Notes: generated by a model from the letters alone, not told the origin. A stretch of DNA of 64,000 bases from Amycolatopsis sulphurea (GCF_002564045.1 NZ_PDJK01000002.1:3162001-3226000); one strand, 5' to 3'. Counted from the stretch's first letter, positions 18,248 to 27,499 are shown. Numbers and translations: made by a program.

Positions 18248-19155
18248 GAAGCACTCCGATCGAAGCGGAACAGCCTGCCTTGCAGCAATGTCGCCAGCGC
18301 GATCACCATGGCCAGGATCATCGCGCCCGCGCTGCCGCGTCCGAGGTCCTGGCCGCCGGAGCCGAGCGAGGTGTAGTAGAGGTACACCAGCGGTGGCCTG
18401 CCGTACGGCGGATAGCCCCGGGAATCGCCGAGGATGTTGTAGAACTCGTCGAAGGCCTGGTAGGCGTTGATCAGGTTGAGCAGCAGCACGGCGACGGAGG
18501 TCGCGCGCAGCTGCGGCAGGGTGATGTACCGGAAGACCTGCCAGCCCGATTTCGCCCCGTCCAGCCAGGCCGCCTCGTACAGATGCCGCGGGATCCGTTG
18601 CAGCGCGGCGAGGAAGAGGATCACGTAGAAGCCCAGCTGCAGCCAGAGACGCGCGGTCACCAGCACGATCCAGTACAACGGCGGGTGCACCGTGCCGGTC
18701 CAGGCCACCGGGTCCACGCCGAAGAGGCCGAGCACCGAGTTGGCGAGGCCGTAACGGACGCCGGAGAACAGCGAGGTCTTCCAGATCAGCGAGGCGACCA
18801 CGTAGGAACAGGCGAACGGCAGGAAGAACACCGACCGGAAGAACGCCCGCGCGAACTTCAGCTGGTGCACCCCGAGGGCCAGCGCGAGCGACAGCACGAA
18901 GGTGAGCGGCACGATGAACGCCGCGAACACACTGAACGTGCCGAGACTGGCCAGGAACGGCCCGTCGCTCAGCATCCGCACGTAGTTGTCCAGCCCGACG
19001 AACACGCTCGGGGTCACCGTGTTGCGTGCATCGAAGAACGACAGGTAGAGGCTCCACCCGATCGGCAGGTAGCCGAACACCACGAGCCCGATCAGGAACG
19101 GGCCGACGAACCCCCAGAACGCCAGGGTGTCCCGGGCCTTGCGGGACAGCGTCAT
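18244..19155 (-). CDS. Sugar ABC transporter permease (MalF-like)
   Basis: 303-residue permease. N-terminal segment FWGFVGPFLIGLVVFGYLPI and the EAA loop LYEAAWLDGAKSGWQVFRYI-TLP mark it as the MalF partner of the next gene. It overlaps both neighbours by four bases (ATGA), indicating tight translational coupling with the binding protein upstream and MalG-like permease downstream. Confidence 0.92.
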   Translation of the reverse strand: MTLSRKARDTLAFWGFVGPFLIGLVVFGYLPIGWSLYLSFFDARNTVTPSVFVGLDNYVRMLSDGPFLASLGTFSVFAAFIVPLTFVLSLALALGVHQLKFARAFFRSVFFLPFACSYVVASLIWKTSLFSGVRYGLANSVLGLFGVDPVAWTGTVHPPLYWIVLVTARLWLQLGFYVILFLAALQRIPRHLYEAAWLDGAKSGWQVFRYITLPQLRATSVAVLLLNLINAYQAFDEFYNILGDSRGYPPYGRPPLVYLYYTSLGSGGQDLGRGSAGAMILAMVIALATLLQGRLFRFDRSAS

Positions 19156-20456
19156 CCGAAGAGGCGCTTCAGCTCGGCCTGTGCGACGGTGACCGCGGCC
19201 TTGGTCTGCGCGACCGGGTCCGCGCCTTCCTTGGCGATCTTGGCCACCGCGTCCGACAGCGCGGTGTTCGCCATCTGTGTCCACACTGGACCGCCGATGA
19301 GGTGGCTGTGGTCCTTCAGCAGGCCCACCACGTCCGCGGCCGGGCCGGTGTGCAAGATGTCCGCCCTGTCGATCAGGCTTTGCCGGGCGGGCACGTGGAA
19401 GCCGAAGCGGGTGGCGAATTCCAGCTGGTCATTGGTCTGGTCGATCCAGAGCCACTTCACGAAAGCCTTGGCTTCCTTCACGTGGGCGCTCTTCGCATTG
19501 ACCATCGCGCCGTACGCGCCGACCGGCACCGACGGCGCACCGCTGTTGTCCAGCTTCGGGAAGGGAAGCACACCGAAGTCGTCGTTGAACGCGTCGCGGA
19601 CCTTCGGGATGTTCCACAGCCCGGTCCACTGCATGGCGCACAGCCCGTCGATGAACGCACTCGGATCAGACCAGTCCGCTGGGGCGCCGAGCAGCAGGGA
19701 ACTGTTGGCGTTCAACGTATGCAGCTTGCTGAACGCGGCGGCCGCACGTGGATCTTCGAAGCCGACTTCACGGTTGCCGGTCTTGAGGTAATCCAGCCCC
19801 GCCGACCACAGCAGCGGGCCGGTGAGCGTGCCGACCCCGCCGTCGTTACCCGCGAAGAGGCCCTTGACCCCGTCCTTGGTCAGCTTGCCCGCGGCGTCGA
19901 TCAGCTCGTCCACGGTCTGTGGTGGCTGTACGCCCGCGGCCTGCAGCAGGCTCTTGCGGTAGAAGAGCACCTGCGTGTCGGCGGCCTGCGGGATGCCGTA
20001 AACCTTGCCTTCCACGGTCTGCGCGGCGAGCACCGCGGGGCTGAAGTCGTTCTTCACCGGCGCGATGAGGTCGTCCAGCGGGACCACCTGGTTCTGCCGG
20101 ACCCAGTCGATCTTCACCTGCGCCTCGAATACGTCCGGTACCGCGCTGTTCTGCAGCGCGGTGACGATCTTCGAGTCGTAGTCTCCAGGATTCCACTGGA
20201 CCTCGACCTCGGCCGCCGGGTAGGAACCGGCGTAGCCCCGCACTGCTTCGCGCACGCCGTCCTCGCCGTAGGCGTGGTACCACTGCTGCAGGGCGACCCG
20301 AGGCGCAGCCGCCGAGGACGACGCACCCGCCGACATCGCCGTGGACGGCGGCGGATCACCCGGCCGGCCGGTGTTCGACCCGCACGCCGCCGCCACCGCG
20401 CCGACCGCGGCCGTACCGGCCAGCGAGAGAAACGCCCGCCTGTTGCGCTGCTGCAT
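19152..20456 (-). CDS. Sugar-binding lipoprotein of ABC importer
   Basis: 434-residue extracellular solute-binding protein, family 1. Twin-arginine-like N-terminus QQRNRRAFLSLAGTAAVGAV followed by the lipobox AAAC (Cys about residue 25). The mature part has the usual pattern VEVQWNPGDYDSKIVTALQN, VPDVFEAQVK and YGIPQAADTQVLFYRKSLL. GGAGGAG lies just before the ATG. First gene of the importer operon; no regulator gene adjoins it. The sugar, probably an oligosaccharide, is unknown. Confidence 0.92.
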   Translation of the reverse strand: MQQRNRRAFLSLAGTAAVGAVAAACGSNTGRPGDPPPSTAMSAGASSSAAAPRVALQQWYHAYGEDGVREAVRGYAGSYPAAEVEVQWNPGDYDSKIVTALQNSAVPDVFEAQVKIDWVRQNQVVPLDDLIAPVKNDFSPAVLAAQTVEGKVYGIPQAADTQVLFYRKSLLQAAGVQPPQTVDELIDAAGKLTKDGVKGLFAGNDGGVGTLTGPLLWSAGLDYLKTGNREVGFEDPRAAAAFSKLHTLNANSSLLLGAPADWSDPSAFIDGLCAMQWTGLWNIPKVRDAFNDDFGVLPFPKLDNSGAPSVPVGAYGAMVNAKSAHVKEAKAFVKWLWIDQTNDQLEFATRFGFHVPARQSLIDRADILHTGPAADVVGLLKDHSHLIGGPVWTQMANTALSDAVAKIAKEGADPVAQTKAAVTVAQAELKRLFG

Positions 20457-20649
20457 CCCCGTTCTCCTCCACCCTGCCCGAAGTGCCGGGGCACAGCCTC
20501 CCCTACCGGCACCGTCCCCGCCGCGCGGCTCGCCGGACGATCAGGCCCGAGAACCCGGCGACGGCCGCCGCGCCCCGGCGGCGGTGTTCCGCCGCGGTGA
20601 AGGAAGTGCCGGAAACGGCCGGGCGGCAACGGCATTCTGCGCCTGGTCG

Positions 20650-21200
20650 GTCCTCGGCAGGTGTTGCTCGCAGGTCTTGAGGAGTGGGTCGTCGGAGGGT
20701 GCTTGGCTGTTCTGGCTGGGGTGGTTTGGGTGGGGTGCGTGCCGGGCTGGGGTGAGTTTGTGGTGCTTGTGGGTGATGTGCGGGCTGCCTGGTGCCGCCG
20801 TGGTCGGGGTACGGAGGCGGCTTTGCGGCCTGACCCGGTGCTGGTGCGGGCTGCGGTGTTCGTGGGGGCGGTGCGCAGGTCGCGCGGTGCTGTTGTGGGT
20901 TGGTGTCTGTGGGGTGGCGTGTGGCTTGCCCGGTGCTGTGTGGGTGTGGTGTTCGCGGGGTGGGGTGTAGTTCGCGCGGTGCTGTTGTGGGTTGGTTGTT
21001 CGTCGGGTGGCGCGGTGCTGTTGCGGGGCGTGGTGTTCAGGGGCGGCGTGCGGCCCGGCCGGTCAGCGGTGCTTGTGGTGTGCGGCGCGCCTGGTGCGGT
21101 TGTGGGTTGTGGTGTCCATGGGAGGTTGTGCAGCTCGCCCGCTGCCGTCGTGGGTTGTGGTGGTCCTGGGACGGCATCTCGCCTGGCGTCGTTTCCCGGC
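20650..21200. repeat. GT-rich degenerate tandem-repeat tract
   Basis: About 550 bp of the plus strand are dominated by G and T with very little A. The 24-bp segment starting CGCGCGGTGCTGTTG recurs exactly at 20881 and 20973, and looser copies (cores GTGCTGT, GTGGGTTG) occur near 20928, 21008, 21091 and 21138, giving a period near 46 bp. Open frames cross it but their composition is that of simple repeats, and I see no recognisable protein. The whole interval 20457-21332 holds no supported gene. Confidence 0.6.
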
Positions 21201-21332
21201 GGCCGCACCGGCTTCGTCCCATACCGGCGCGCGGTCGTTGAGCACTGTTCGAGTGCCGTTCCATCCGGGTCGGCGATTGTCGTTCCTTGTCCGTGGCCAT
21301 GGGGGTCCGCGGGCCGAGGCGGGAGGAACGCC

Positions 21333-22301
21333 GTGACGATGCAACCACCGGTCGCCCTGTTACTGCCGGGGGTCGGCGCGCACTATCCGCGGATGGCGGC
21401 CGGGCTGTACCGGTGGGAGCCGGTGTTCACCACGGCCGCGGATGAGGTCTTCGCTCTGCTCGGCCCGGCCGGGCAGGGCGTGCGCGCGGACTGGCTCAGC
21501 GACGACCCGGTGGTGCCGATGGAACACGCCACCCGCTCGCATGTGCTGGTATTCGTGGTCGGCTACGCGCTCAGCAGGCAGGTGATGAGCTGGGTCGGCC
21601 CACCCGCCGCGGTGCTCGGGCACGGTGCGGGCGAACTGGCCGCCGCGACCGTGTGCGGGGTGTTCGGCTTGGCCGACGCGGTCGAGCTGCTCTGGGCGCA
21701 GGCACGTGGCCTGGCCTCCGCCCCACCCGGCGGACTGCTCGCCGTGGACACGACCCCCGCCAGGATCACGCGGTACCTCGGCGAGGACGTGGTACTCGGC
21801 GCCCTGAACGGCCCGGCCCAGCTCATGCTGTCCGGCTCACGCGCTGCACTGGCTCGGCTCACACCCCGCCTGACCGCGGACGGCTTCGCCTGCCGCCCGG
21901 TACCCGCAACGATCGGCTACCACAGCCCGGCGCTGGTGCCCTTCGCCGAGGAAACCGTGCGGCTGGTGGACAAGATCGGCCCCGCCTCCCCGGGTATCGC
22001 GCTGTACTCAGGCCGCACGACCCGCCGGGTGACCGCGGCCGAAGCGGGCGACCCCTGGTTCTGGGCAAGCCAGTCGACCGCTCCGGCCCGCTTCTGGCCG
22101 ACGCTGAAGACGTTGCTGTCCGACGGCGATTTCCGCCTCGTGGAAGCAGGCCCCGGCCGGATCCTGACCTCGATCGCCCACCGCCACCCCGCCGTGGCGA
22201 GGGGCTGCAGCCAGGCGCACGCCGCTTCTCCCGCCCGCCCGTTAGGGGAACGTGCGGAGCGGGTCGCGTTGCGGAAGTTGGCTCGGGCGCTGGGCAAGTG
22301 A
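21333..22301 (+). CDS. Acyltransferase (AT/FabD-like) domain protein lacking the catalytic Ser
   Basis: 322-residue stand-alone protein resembling polyketide acyltransferase domains: VALLLPGVGAHYPRMAAGLY at the start, VLGHGAGELAAATVCGVFGL in the nucleophile elbow, LNGPAQLMLSGSR, IGYHSPALVPFAEE and LVEAGPGRILTSIAHRHP. In active enzymes the elbow is GHSxG; here it is GHGAG, so the serine that carries the acyl group is Gly. The His of YHSP remains. It is therefore probably not a normal acyl transferase. GTG 21333 is preceded by GGGAGGA; ATG 21339 is also possible. No PKS genes are adjacent. Confidence 0.75.
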   Translation: MTMQPPVALLLPGVGAHYPRMAAGLYRWEPVFTTAADEVFALLGPAGQGVRADWLSDDPVVPMEHATRSHVLVFVVGYALSRQVMSWVGPPAAVLGHGAGELAAATVCGVFGLADAVELLWAQARGLASAPPGGLLAVDTTPARITRYLGEDVVLGALNGPAQLMLSGSRAALARLTPRLTADGFACRPVPATIGYHSPALVPFAEETVRLVDKIGPASPGIALYSGRTTRRVTAAEAGDPWFWASQSTAPARFWPTLKTLLSDGDFRLVEAGPGRILTSIAHRHPAVARGCSQAHAASPARPLGERAERVALRKLARALGK

Positions 22302-22700
22302 CGGTCCACCTTCGTTGGGATCCCGCCGACGCTGACGGCCTTGCTGCTGGACGGCGGGTTCTGTTTCGGAAGTGGGGGGGCGGTGCTGACTTCGATTGCC
22401 CGCTGCTGCCCCGTTGTGGCGAAGGGGCTGCAGCGGGCGCACGTGCCTCCAGCCGCTCGGGGAGCGGTGGTACTGAGGAGGCGCTTGGTCCCTGGGCAAG
22501 TGACGGTCCGCCGCTGTCGGGATTCTGGCCGAGGCTGGCGGCCTTGCTGCCGGACGGCGGGTTCCATGTCGGAAGCGGGGGCCAGCCAGGTGCTGACTTC
22601 GATTGCCCACTGCCGCCGCTGTAGCGAGGGGCCAGGCGCATGCCCCGCCACCCGCTCGGGGAGCGTGCGGAGCGGGAAGCTGGGTGACGGTCCGTCTGCC
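22302..22700 (+). pseudogene. Two decayed tandem copies of the acyltransferase 3' end
   Basis: The last 200 bp of the preceding gene (from TTCTGGCCGACGCTGAAG to GGGCAAGTGACGGTCC) is repeated twice in degenerate form: boundaries GGGCAAGTGACGGTCC at 22292 and 22497, and a shortened GGGTGACGGTCC at about 22682. Echoes of LTSIAHRHP appear as LTSIARCCP and LTSIAHCRR. Frames are broken and no start is supported. From about 22700 to 22788 nothing is recognised. Confidence 0.7.
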
Positions 22701-22788
22701 ACTGGTTGCCGAGGTGCCTAGGGTGTGCTCCTCCCTCCGTTCGTCCGGGAATGGGCAGTGGCGCGGATCGGCGTGCGCGCTGGGGCGG

Positions 22789-24417
22789 TCAGAAGTGCGA
22801 GATGTCCAGCTGCCCCTCCGAGTACGAAGCGCGCAGCCGCTTCTTGTCGAACTTGCCCACGCTGGTCTTCGGCACTTCCTTGACGAAGGTCCAGTTCTCC
22901 GGCAGCTGCCACTTCGCGACCTTGTCGCCGAGGTAGTCGCGCAGCTGCTCGGCGGTCACCGTCTCGCCCTCCTTGACCACGACGGCGACCAGCGGGCGTT
23001 CGTCCCACTTCTCGTCCGGGATGCCGACCACCGCGGCCTCGGCCACGGCCGGGTGGCCCATCACCTGGTTCTCCAGATCGACCGAGGAGATCCATTCACC
23101 ACCGGATTTGATCACGTCCTTGGCGCGGTCGGTGAGGGTGAGGAAGCCGTCCGGGCTGATCTTGCCGACGTCGCCGGTGCGCAGCCAGCCCTCGTGGAAC
23201 TTCTCCGGGTCGACCTCGCTTCCGCCGTGGTAGGCGCCGGCGATCCACGGGCCGGAGACCTCCAGTTCGCCCACCGCCTCGTTGTCCCAGGGCAGGACCT
23301 GGCCCTCGTCGCCGATCAGCCGGGCGGTCACCGAGGCGGGGAACCGGCCCTGGGTGTAGCGATACGCCCAGCGCCGTTCCCCGGTCGCGCTCCCCGGCGG
23401 GCGCGCCACGCTGCCCAGCGGCGACGTCTCGGTCATCCCCCAGGCGTGCAGGATCGGCACGTCGTAGCGCTCCTCGAAGGCGTGCATCAGCGACGGCGGC
23501 GCCGCCGAGCCGCCGACCACGACCTCGCGGATGTGGCTGATGTCCTGCGGATTCGCGTCCAGGTGCGCGAGCAGGCCCTGCCAGATCGTGGGCACCGCGG
23601 CGGCGAAGGTCGGTTTCTCCGCGGCCAGCAGGGCGGCCAGCGGGGCCGGCTGCAGGAACCGGTCCGGCATCAGCAGCGAGGCGCCCACCATCAGCGCCGC
23701 GTACGGCAGGCCCCAGGACATCGCGTGGAACATCGGCACGATCGCCAGCGCGGTGTCCTCCTGCGCCAGCCGCATGCTGTCGGTCATGCACACCTGCATC
23801 GAGTGCAGCCAGATCGAGCGGTGCGAGTAGACCACGCCCTTCGGGTCACCCGTGGTGCCCGAGGTGTAACACATCGCGGCCGCGGAGCGTTCGTCGATCT
23901 CCGGCCAGTCGAACTCGTCCGGCTGCGCTGCCAGCAGCTCGTCGTAGGCGTGCACGGTGACGCCTTCGGGGGCGGCCAGCGCGGCGGCCTCGCCGTTGGC
24001 CACGATCACGTGCTTGACCGTCTTCATCGCGGGCAGGTTCTTCGCCAGCAGCGGCACCAGCGTGCCGTCGACGATCACCACCTGGTCCTCGGCGTGGTTC
24101 GCGACGAAGGTGAGCTGCTCGGGGAACAGCCGGATGTTGAGCGTGTGCAGCACCGCGCCCATCGCCGGTACCGCGAGGTAGGCGGCCAGGTGCTCGGCGT
24201 TGTTCCACATGAACGTGGCGACCCGCTGGTCCCCGGTCACCCCGAGCCCGCGCAGCGCCCCGGCCAGCCGGGCGGCGTGCCTGCCGAGGTCCGCGAAGGT
24301 CTCGCGGCGGGATTCTGAACCGGTCCAGGTGATGACTTCGCTCGCCGCGTGCACCTTCGTGCCGTGCCGCAGCAGCTTCGCCAGCGACAGCTGCCCGTCC
24401 TGCATCGTGCTCAACAT
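22789..24417 (-). CDS. Long-chain fatty-acid-CoA ligase family protein
   Basis: 542-residue AMP-forming acyl-CoA synthetase. Adenylation motifs are complete: A3 [21 protein letters not shown]5 [15 protein letters not shown]7 [19 protein letters not shown]8 [16 protein letters not shown] and A10 [13 protein letters not shown] with the catalytic Lys. It activates a medium or long acyl acid to its CoA ester. ATG 24417 or ATG 24405 may be the start. Monocistronic; a related ligase begins at 62952. Confidence 0.92.
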   Translation of the reverse strand: MLSTMQDGQLSLAKLLRHGTKVHAASEVITWTGSESRRETFADLGRHAARLAGALRGLGVTGDQRVATFMWNNAEHLAAYLAVPAMGAVLHTLNIRLFPEQLTFVANHAEDQVVIVDGTLVPLLAKNLPAMKTVKHVIVANGEAAALAAPEGVTVHAYDELLAAQPDEFDWPEIDERSAAAMCYTSGTTGDPKGVVYSHRSIWLHSMQVCMTDSMRLAQEDTALAIVPMFHAMSWGLPYAALMVGASLLMPDRFLQPAPLAALLAAEKPTFAAAVPTIWQGLLAHLDANPQDISHIREVVVGGSAAPPSLMHAFEERYDVPILHAWGMTETSPLGSVARPPGSATGERRWAYRYTQGRFPASVTARLIGDEGQVLPWDNEAVGELEVSGPWIAGAYHGGSEVDPEKFHEGWLRTGDVGKISPDGFLTLTDRAKDVIKSGGEWISSVDLENQVMGHPAVAEAAVVGIPDEKWDERPLVAVVVKEGETVTAEQLRDYLGDKVAKWQLPENWTFVKEVPKTSVGKFDKKRLRASYSEGQLDISHF

Positions 24418-24686
24418 GGGTGACTCCCGTGCTCGTTCGCCGGTGAACTGGGGTGTTGCCGACTGTAATCCGGATGGGCCGCGGCAGGCACCGTCAAGTT
24501 CCGATCACGCCGCGGCGGCCGCCACCCCCGTATCGGGTGGCGCGACTCGCGCCTCATGATCAACTTTATCCAAGATTTCCGTTGTGAGACAAGAAAATGC
24601 GTTGTCGTAACCGTCTTGAAATATGCTCCCGTTCGAGTGGTCCAATTGCGGCGGAAAACGACCGTTCGCGACCGTTTGCACAGGTG

Positions 24687-24703
24687 GTGAGGGGTCCCAT
24701 CAC
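24687..24703. repeat. Possible relic of the palindromic unit
   Basis: GTGAGGGGTCCCATCAC followed by TGC resembles one GTGAAGGGNCCCTTCAC unit with two changes that keep it palindromic. It lies in the leader region of mihF (24418-24878), in which I otherwise see no gene. Relationship to the repeat family is uncertain. Confidence 0.4.
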
Positions 24704-24878
24704 TGCTTCCCCAGCAGGCTGGCCGAGGGTGATAAGTGCGTGTCGGTTGCGCACTCCGCGGGCACGTGGCGTTTACTGGGGCCGTGGTAAGAGACGGCTG
24801 GCCAGCGCTTGCTCTTGCAAGCACACGGTGGAAGCCGTCGGCCGCGGAAGCGGACACGTGAGAGGAAAGGACATTACG

Positions 24879-25190
24879 TTGGCTCTGCCCACGTTGACTC
24901 CCGAGCAGCGCGCCGAGGCCCTCGCCAAGGCGGCAGAGGCGCGTAAGGCGCGTTCGGAGCTGCTCGCTTCGATCAAGGCCGGCAAAGAGACCATTGAATC
25001 GGTGCTCAAGCAGGCCAAGGAGAACAAGACCATCGGCAAGACGAAGGTCACCCAGCTCCTCAAGGCCGTCCCGGGCCTCGGCGCGGTCAAGGTCGCGGCG
25101 CTGCTCGAGCAGGCGGGCATCGACCCCGACCGGCGTGCCGCCGGCCTGGGTGAACGGCAGCGCGAGGCGCTGATCGACGCGCTCAAGTAG
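24879..25190 (+). CDS. mihF: Actinobacterial integration host factor mIHF
   Basis: 103-residue nucleoid-associated DNA-binding protein of the mIHF/sIHF family: LALPTLTPEQRAEALAKAAE, KARSELLASIKAGK, and the helix-two-turn-helix-like core VTQLLKAVPGLGAVKVAALL ending in ERQREALIDALK. It compacts DNA and affects transcription and site-specific recombination. The TTG at 24879 is taken because AGAGGAAAGG lies 8 bases upstream and the protein then has the usual length and start (xALPTLTPEQR). A strong terminator follows. Confidence 0.9.
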   Translation: MALPTLTPEQRAEALAKAAEARKARSELLASIKAGKETIESVLKQAKENKTIGKTKVTQLLKAVPGLGAVKVAALLEQAGIDPDRRAAGLGERQREALIDALK

Positions 25191-25218
25191 CGCTGTGCCC
25201 GCGTCCGGGCACCAGGGT

Positions 25219-25266
25219 CGCGGGGAAGTGTGCCGGAGGTGTTCTTCCGGCAACACTTTCCCCGCG
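25219..25266 (+). terminator. Long hairpin terminator after mihF
   Basis: CGCGGGGAAGTGT pairs with ACACTTTCCCCGCG (one bulged T), enclosing a second stem GCCGGA/TCCGGC. About 19 base pairs, 28 bases after the mihF stop and before the isochorismate synthase start. Confidence 0.75.
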
Positions 25267-25294
25267 GGCTCCTGGATCCTGGGACGCTGGAAGG

Positions 25295-26461
25295 GTGCCG
25301 ACCAGAACCGCACCGGCGAGCCCGGTCGAGACCACCCTCCGCTACCGGCGGGGCGACTTCCTGTTCGCCACGGCTCGTCGTGCCCTGCTCGCGCAGGGTG
25401 CCGCCGCCACCCTCGCCGATCTCGACCCGCGCAGGCTGGCCCGGACGGTGGCCGCGGAGCTGGACCGCTCCGGGGTGCCGCTGGCGGTCGGCGCGCTGCC
25501 GTTCGACACCGGCCCGGACACCACCGTGCCCGGGCGCTTGGTGCTGCCGCGCACCGTCCACCGGGCGCAGGCCGAGGCCCAGACCCCGGACCTGCCGCCG
25601 ATCGAACTGCTGCCCGCGCCGGTGGCCACGCGGCGCCTGCCCTCGGCCGAAGGGCACCGGGCCAACGTCCGTGCCGCGGTCGCCGCCCTCGGCGAGCGTG
25701 GCCTTCGCAAGGCTGTGCTGGCCCGTGCGCTCGACCTCGAATTCGACGCACCGATCCCGGTCGAGCGGATCGTGCGCAATCTGGCCTGTGGCAATCCGCG
25801 GCACCACACCTACGCCGCCGAGCTGCCCGGCGGAGCCACCCTCGTCGGCGCGACACCGGAGCTGCTGCTCTCCCGCGCCGGTGACTCCGTGTTCACCACC
25901 CCGCACGCCGGGTCGATGCCGCGCGCGGCCGATCCGGCGGCCGACCGGGCGAACGGCGAGCGGCTCCGGTCCTCGGCCAAAGACCTGGAAGAACACGCCG
26001 TGGTCGTCGAGTACGTGGTCGAGACGCTGCGGCCGTTCTGCCGCAAGCTGGACGTCCCGAGCGGCCCCGAGCTGGTCTCCACCCCGGCGATCTGGCACCT
26101 GCGCACGGCGATCACCGGCGAACTCCTGGACCGCTCGGTGACCGCCCTGGACCTCGCTGCCGCGCTCCATCCGACCCCGGCCACCTGCGGCACCCCCACG
26201 GCCGGGGCGCGGGCACTGGAGAAGGAGCTGGAGCCGTTCGACCGCGGTTACTACGCGGGCACCGTCGGCTGGGTCGACGCGGCCGGGGACGGTGAATGGG
26301 CGGTGGCGGTCCGCTGTGCGGAAGTCACGCAGCAGTCCCTGCGCCTTTACGCCGGTGGCGGCATCGTGCCCGCTTCCGACCCGGAGGTGGAGTACCAGGA
26401 GACCGTCGCCAAGTTCGGCACGCTGCTGGCCGCGATGGGTCTAGACGACCGCTCGGCGTAG
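25295..26461 (+). CDS. Isochorismate synthase
   Basis: 388-residue chorismate-binding enzyme of the EntC/DhbC/MenF type converting chorismate to isochorismate for catechol siderophores or menaquinone. Visible motifs: GATPELLLSR, TPAIWHLRTAITGEL, ALHPTPATCGTPTAGA, FDRGYYAGTVGWVDAAGDGE, ALRCAEV-type strand (AVRCAEVTQQ) and YAGGGIVPASDPEVEYQETV with metal-binding Glu. GTG 25295 is the likely start. A phosphopantetheinyl transferase gene converges on it across a MITE-like element, which hints at, but does not prove, siderophore biosynthesis. Confidence 0.9.
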   Translation: MPTRTAPASPVETTLRYRRGDFLFATARRALLAQGAAATLADLDPRRLARTVAAELDRSGVPLAVGALPFDTGPDTTVPGRLVLPRTVHRAQAEAQTPDLPPIELLPAPVATRRLPSAEGHRANVRAAVAALGERGLRKAVLARALDLEFDAPIPVERIVRNLACGNPRHHTYAAELPGGATLVGATPELLLSRAGDSVFTTPHAGSMPRAADPAADRANGERLRSSAKDLEEHAVVVEYVVETLRPFCRKLDVPSGPELVSTPAIWHLRTAITGELLDRSVTALDLAAALHPTPATCGTPTAGARALEKELEPFDRGYYAGTVGWVDAAGDGEWAVAVRCAEVTQQSLRLYAGGGIVPASDPEVEYQETVAKFGTLLAAMGLDDRSA

Positions 26462-26475
26462 GTGGCGTAAGTGCT

Positions 26476-26676
26476 GTGAAGGGGCCCTTCACGGACGCAG
26501 AGTCCGTGGCCTCGGCATAGTTGGCTGGGGGCCCGTGATCAGCAGAGAGAGAGCCGTGGCTGCCCGACCGGTTTCGGGTCCGTGAAGGTGCCCCTGACGG
26601 ACTCAGAGTCCGTGAAGGGGCCCTTCGCAGCCCTCCGCAGCTGCGCAGGGCCCTTCACGCCGGCTTTGCCGACGCC
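26476..26676. mobile_element. MITE-like element, short form, between convergent genes
   Basis: A single unit at 26476-26492 precedes an element from about 26508 to 26676. Ends: CTCGGCATAGTTGGCTG and the inverted CGCCGGCTTTGCCGACG. Modules in order: CCCGTGATCAGCAGAGAG block, GGTTTCGGGTCC, degenerate units 26582-26598 and 26612-26628, CTCCGCAGCTGCGCAGGG block, end. It fills the gap between the isochorismate synthase stop and the phosphopantetheinyl transferase stop. Confidence 0.65.
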
Positions 26677-26680
26677 GGGC

Positions 26681-27370
26681 TCAGGGGAGCCAGTGCTCCT
26701 CGGTGACGGTCAGCGCCTCGGTCGTAAGTGCGGCGACGGCGGCGCGGTGGCCCTCGGCGGCCTTCAGGTCGGCCAGCCGGGTGCGGGCCGGGTCCAACGC
26801 GGGATCGCCGGAGGCGACGAGTTCGGCCGGGGCGTCGTAGCGCGAGAACGTGATGCTCTGCAGCGGGATCTTCAGGCCCTTGCCGGTCGCCTTCATCACG
26901 GCTTCCTTGCGCGTCCAGTACACGAAGAAGGCCGCCGCCCGCTCCTCGTCCGGCAGCCCGGCCACGGCCTGCTGCTCGGCCGGGCTCAGCGCGTACTCGA
27001 CCAGTGACGCTTCCGCTTTGCGGTTCGAGGTTTCCACGTCGAGGCCCACCGGTACGCCGTCGGTGGCGGCGAGGCCGATCAGCTCGCCCGAATGCGAGAT
27101 CGACAGCATCAGGTTCGCACCGGGCACCCGGGGGCGGCCGTGCGGTTTGCCGCAGTCCTCACAGGTCGAATCGAAGCGTACGGATTCCGGCTCGCCGCCG
27201 AGCCGCTGCGCGGTGAGCGTCTTCGCGAGCACCCGGCCGGTCAGGAACCGCCGCCGGTCGATCTCCTGCCGGTAAGCCTCGAACCGGCCGCGCTCGATGT
27301 CGTCGAGCAACCGCAGGTGACGCTCCGCCACCGGGAGCGGAGCCGACCAGCGGACCACGATCTCTGTCAC
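26681..27370 (-). CDS. 4'-phosphopantetheinyl transferase, Sfp type
   Basis: 229-residue enzyme that moves the phosphopantetheine arm from CoA onto carrier proteins of NRPS, PKS or siderophore systems. Motifs: SISHSGELIGLAA, VGLDVETSNRK (metal-binding D-x-E) and FFVYWTRKEAVMKATGKGL (the WxxKEA signature). The GTG at 27370 is selected because GGAGG lies shortly upstream and the protein then starts MTEIVVRW. It could serve the carrier protein at 58119 among others; that is inference. Confidence 0.92.
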   Translation of the reverse strand: MTEIVVRWSAPLPVAERHLRLLDDIERGRFEAYRQEIDRRRFLTGRVLAKTLTAQRLGGEPESVRFDSTCEDCGKPHGRPRVPGANLMLSISHSGELIGLAATDGVPVGLDVETSNRKAEASLVEYALSPAEQQAVAGLPDEERAAAFFVYWTRKEAVMKATGKGLKIPLQSITFSRYDAPAELVASGDPALDPARTRLADLKAAEGHRAAVAALTTEALTVTEEHWLP

Positions 27371-27466
27371 GTGACACCCTCCTCGTCTGTCTCCGATCTT
27401 CCCGGTGCCCGCCGGAGTTGTCACGGAAACGGCGCGGAAACCGGGGTCGGACGGCCGGGAATGCGA

Positions 27467-27499
27467 CGGAGGCCCGCTCGGTGTCCGAGCGGGCCTCCG
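27467..27499 (-). terminator. Perfect 15-bp hairpin terminator
   Basis: GGAGGCCCGCTCGG and its reverse complement around loop TGT. It lies just beyond the stop of the minus-strand hypothetical gene at 27519 and upstream of the phosphopantetheinyl transferase, so it separates the two units. Confidence 0.75.

Noticed and set aside
20661-21332. N-terminal extension of the acyltransferase-like protein through the GT-rich tract
   Set aside because: The translated tract is low-complexity Val/Gly/Trp/Cys with no domain, and a good ribosome-binding site precedes GTG 21333.
24597-24878. Longer N-terminus for mIHF from an ATG at 24597
   Set aside because: It would add 94 Arg/Cys-rich residues absent from the family; the TTG at 24879 has a strong ribosome-binding site and gives the standard length.
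26476-26628. Palindromic units as simple Rho-independent terminators only
   Set aside because: They lack T-runs, occur inside genes and between divergent promoters, and share extended flanking modules, so termination alone does not explain them, though it may be a side effect.
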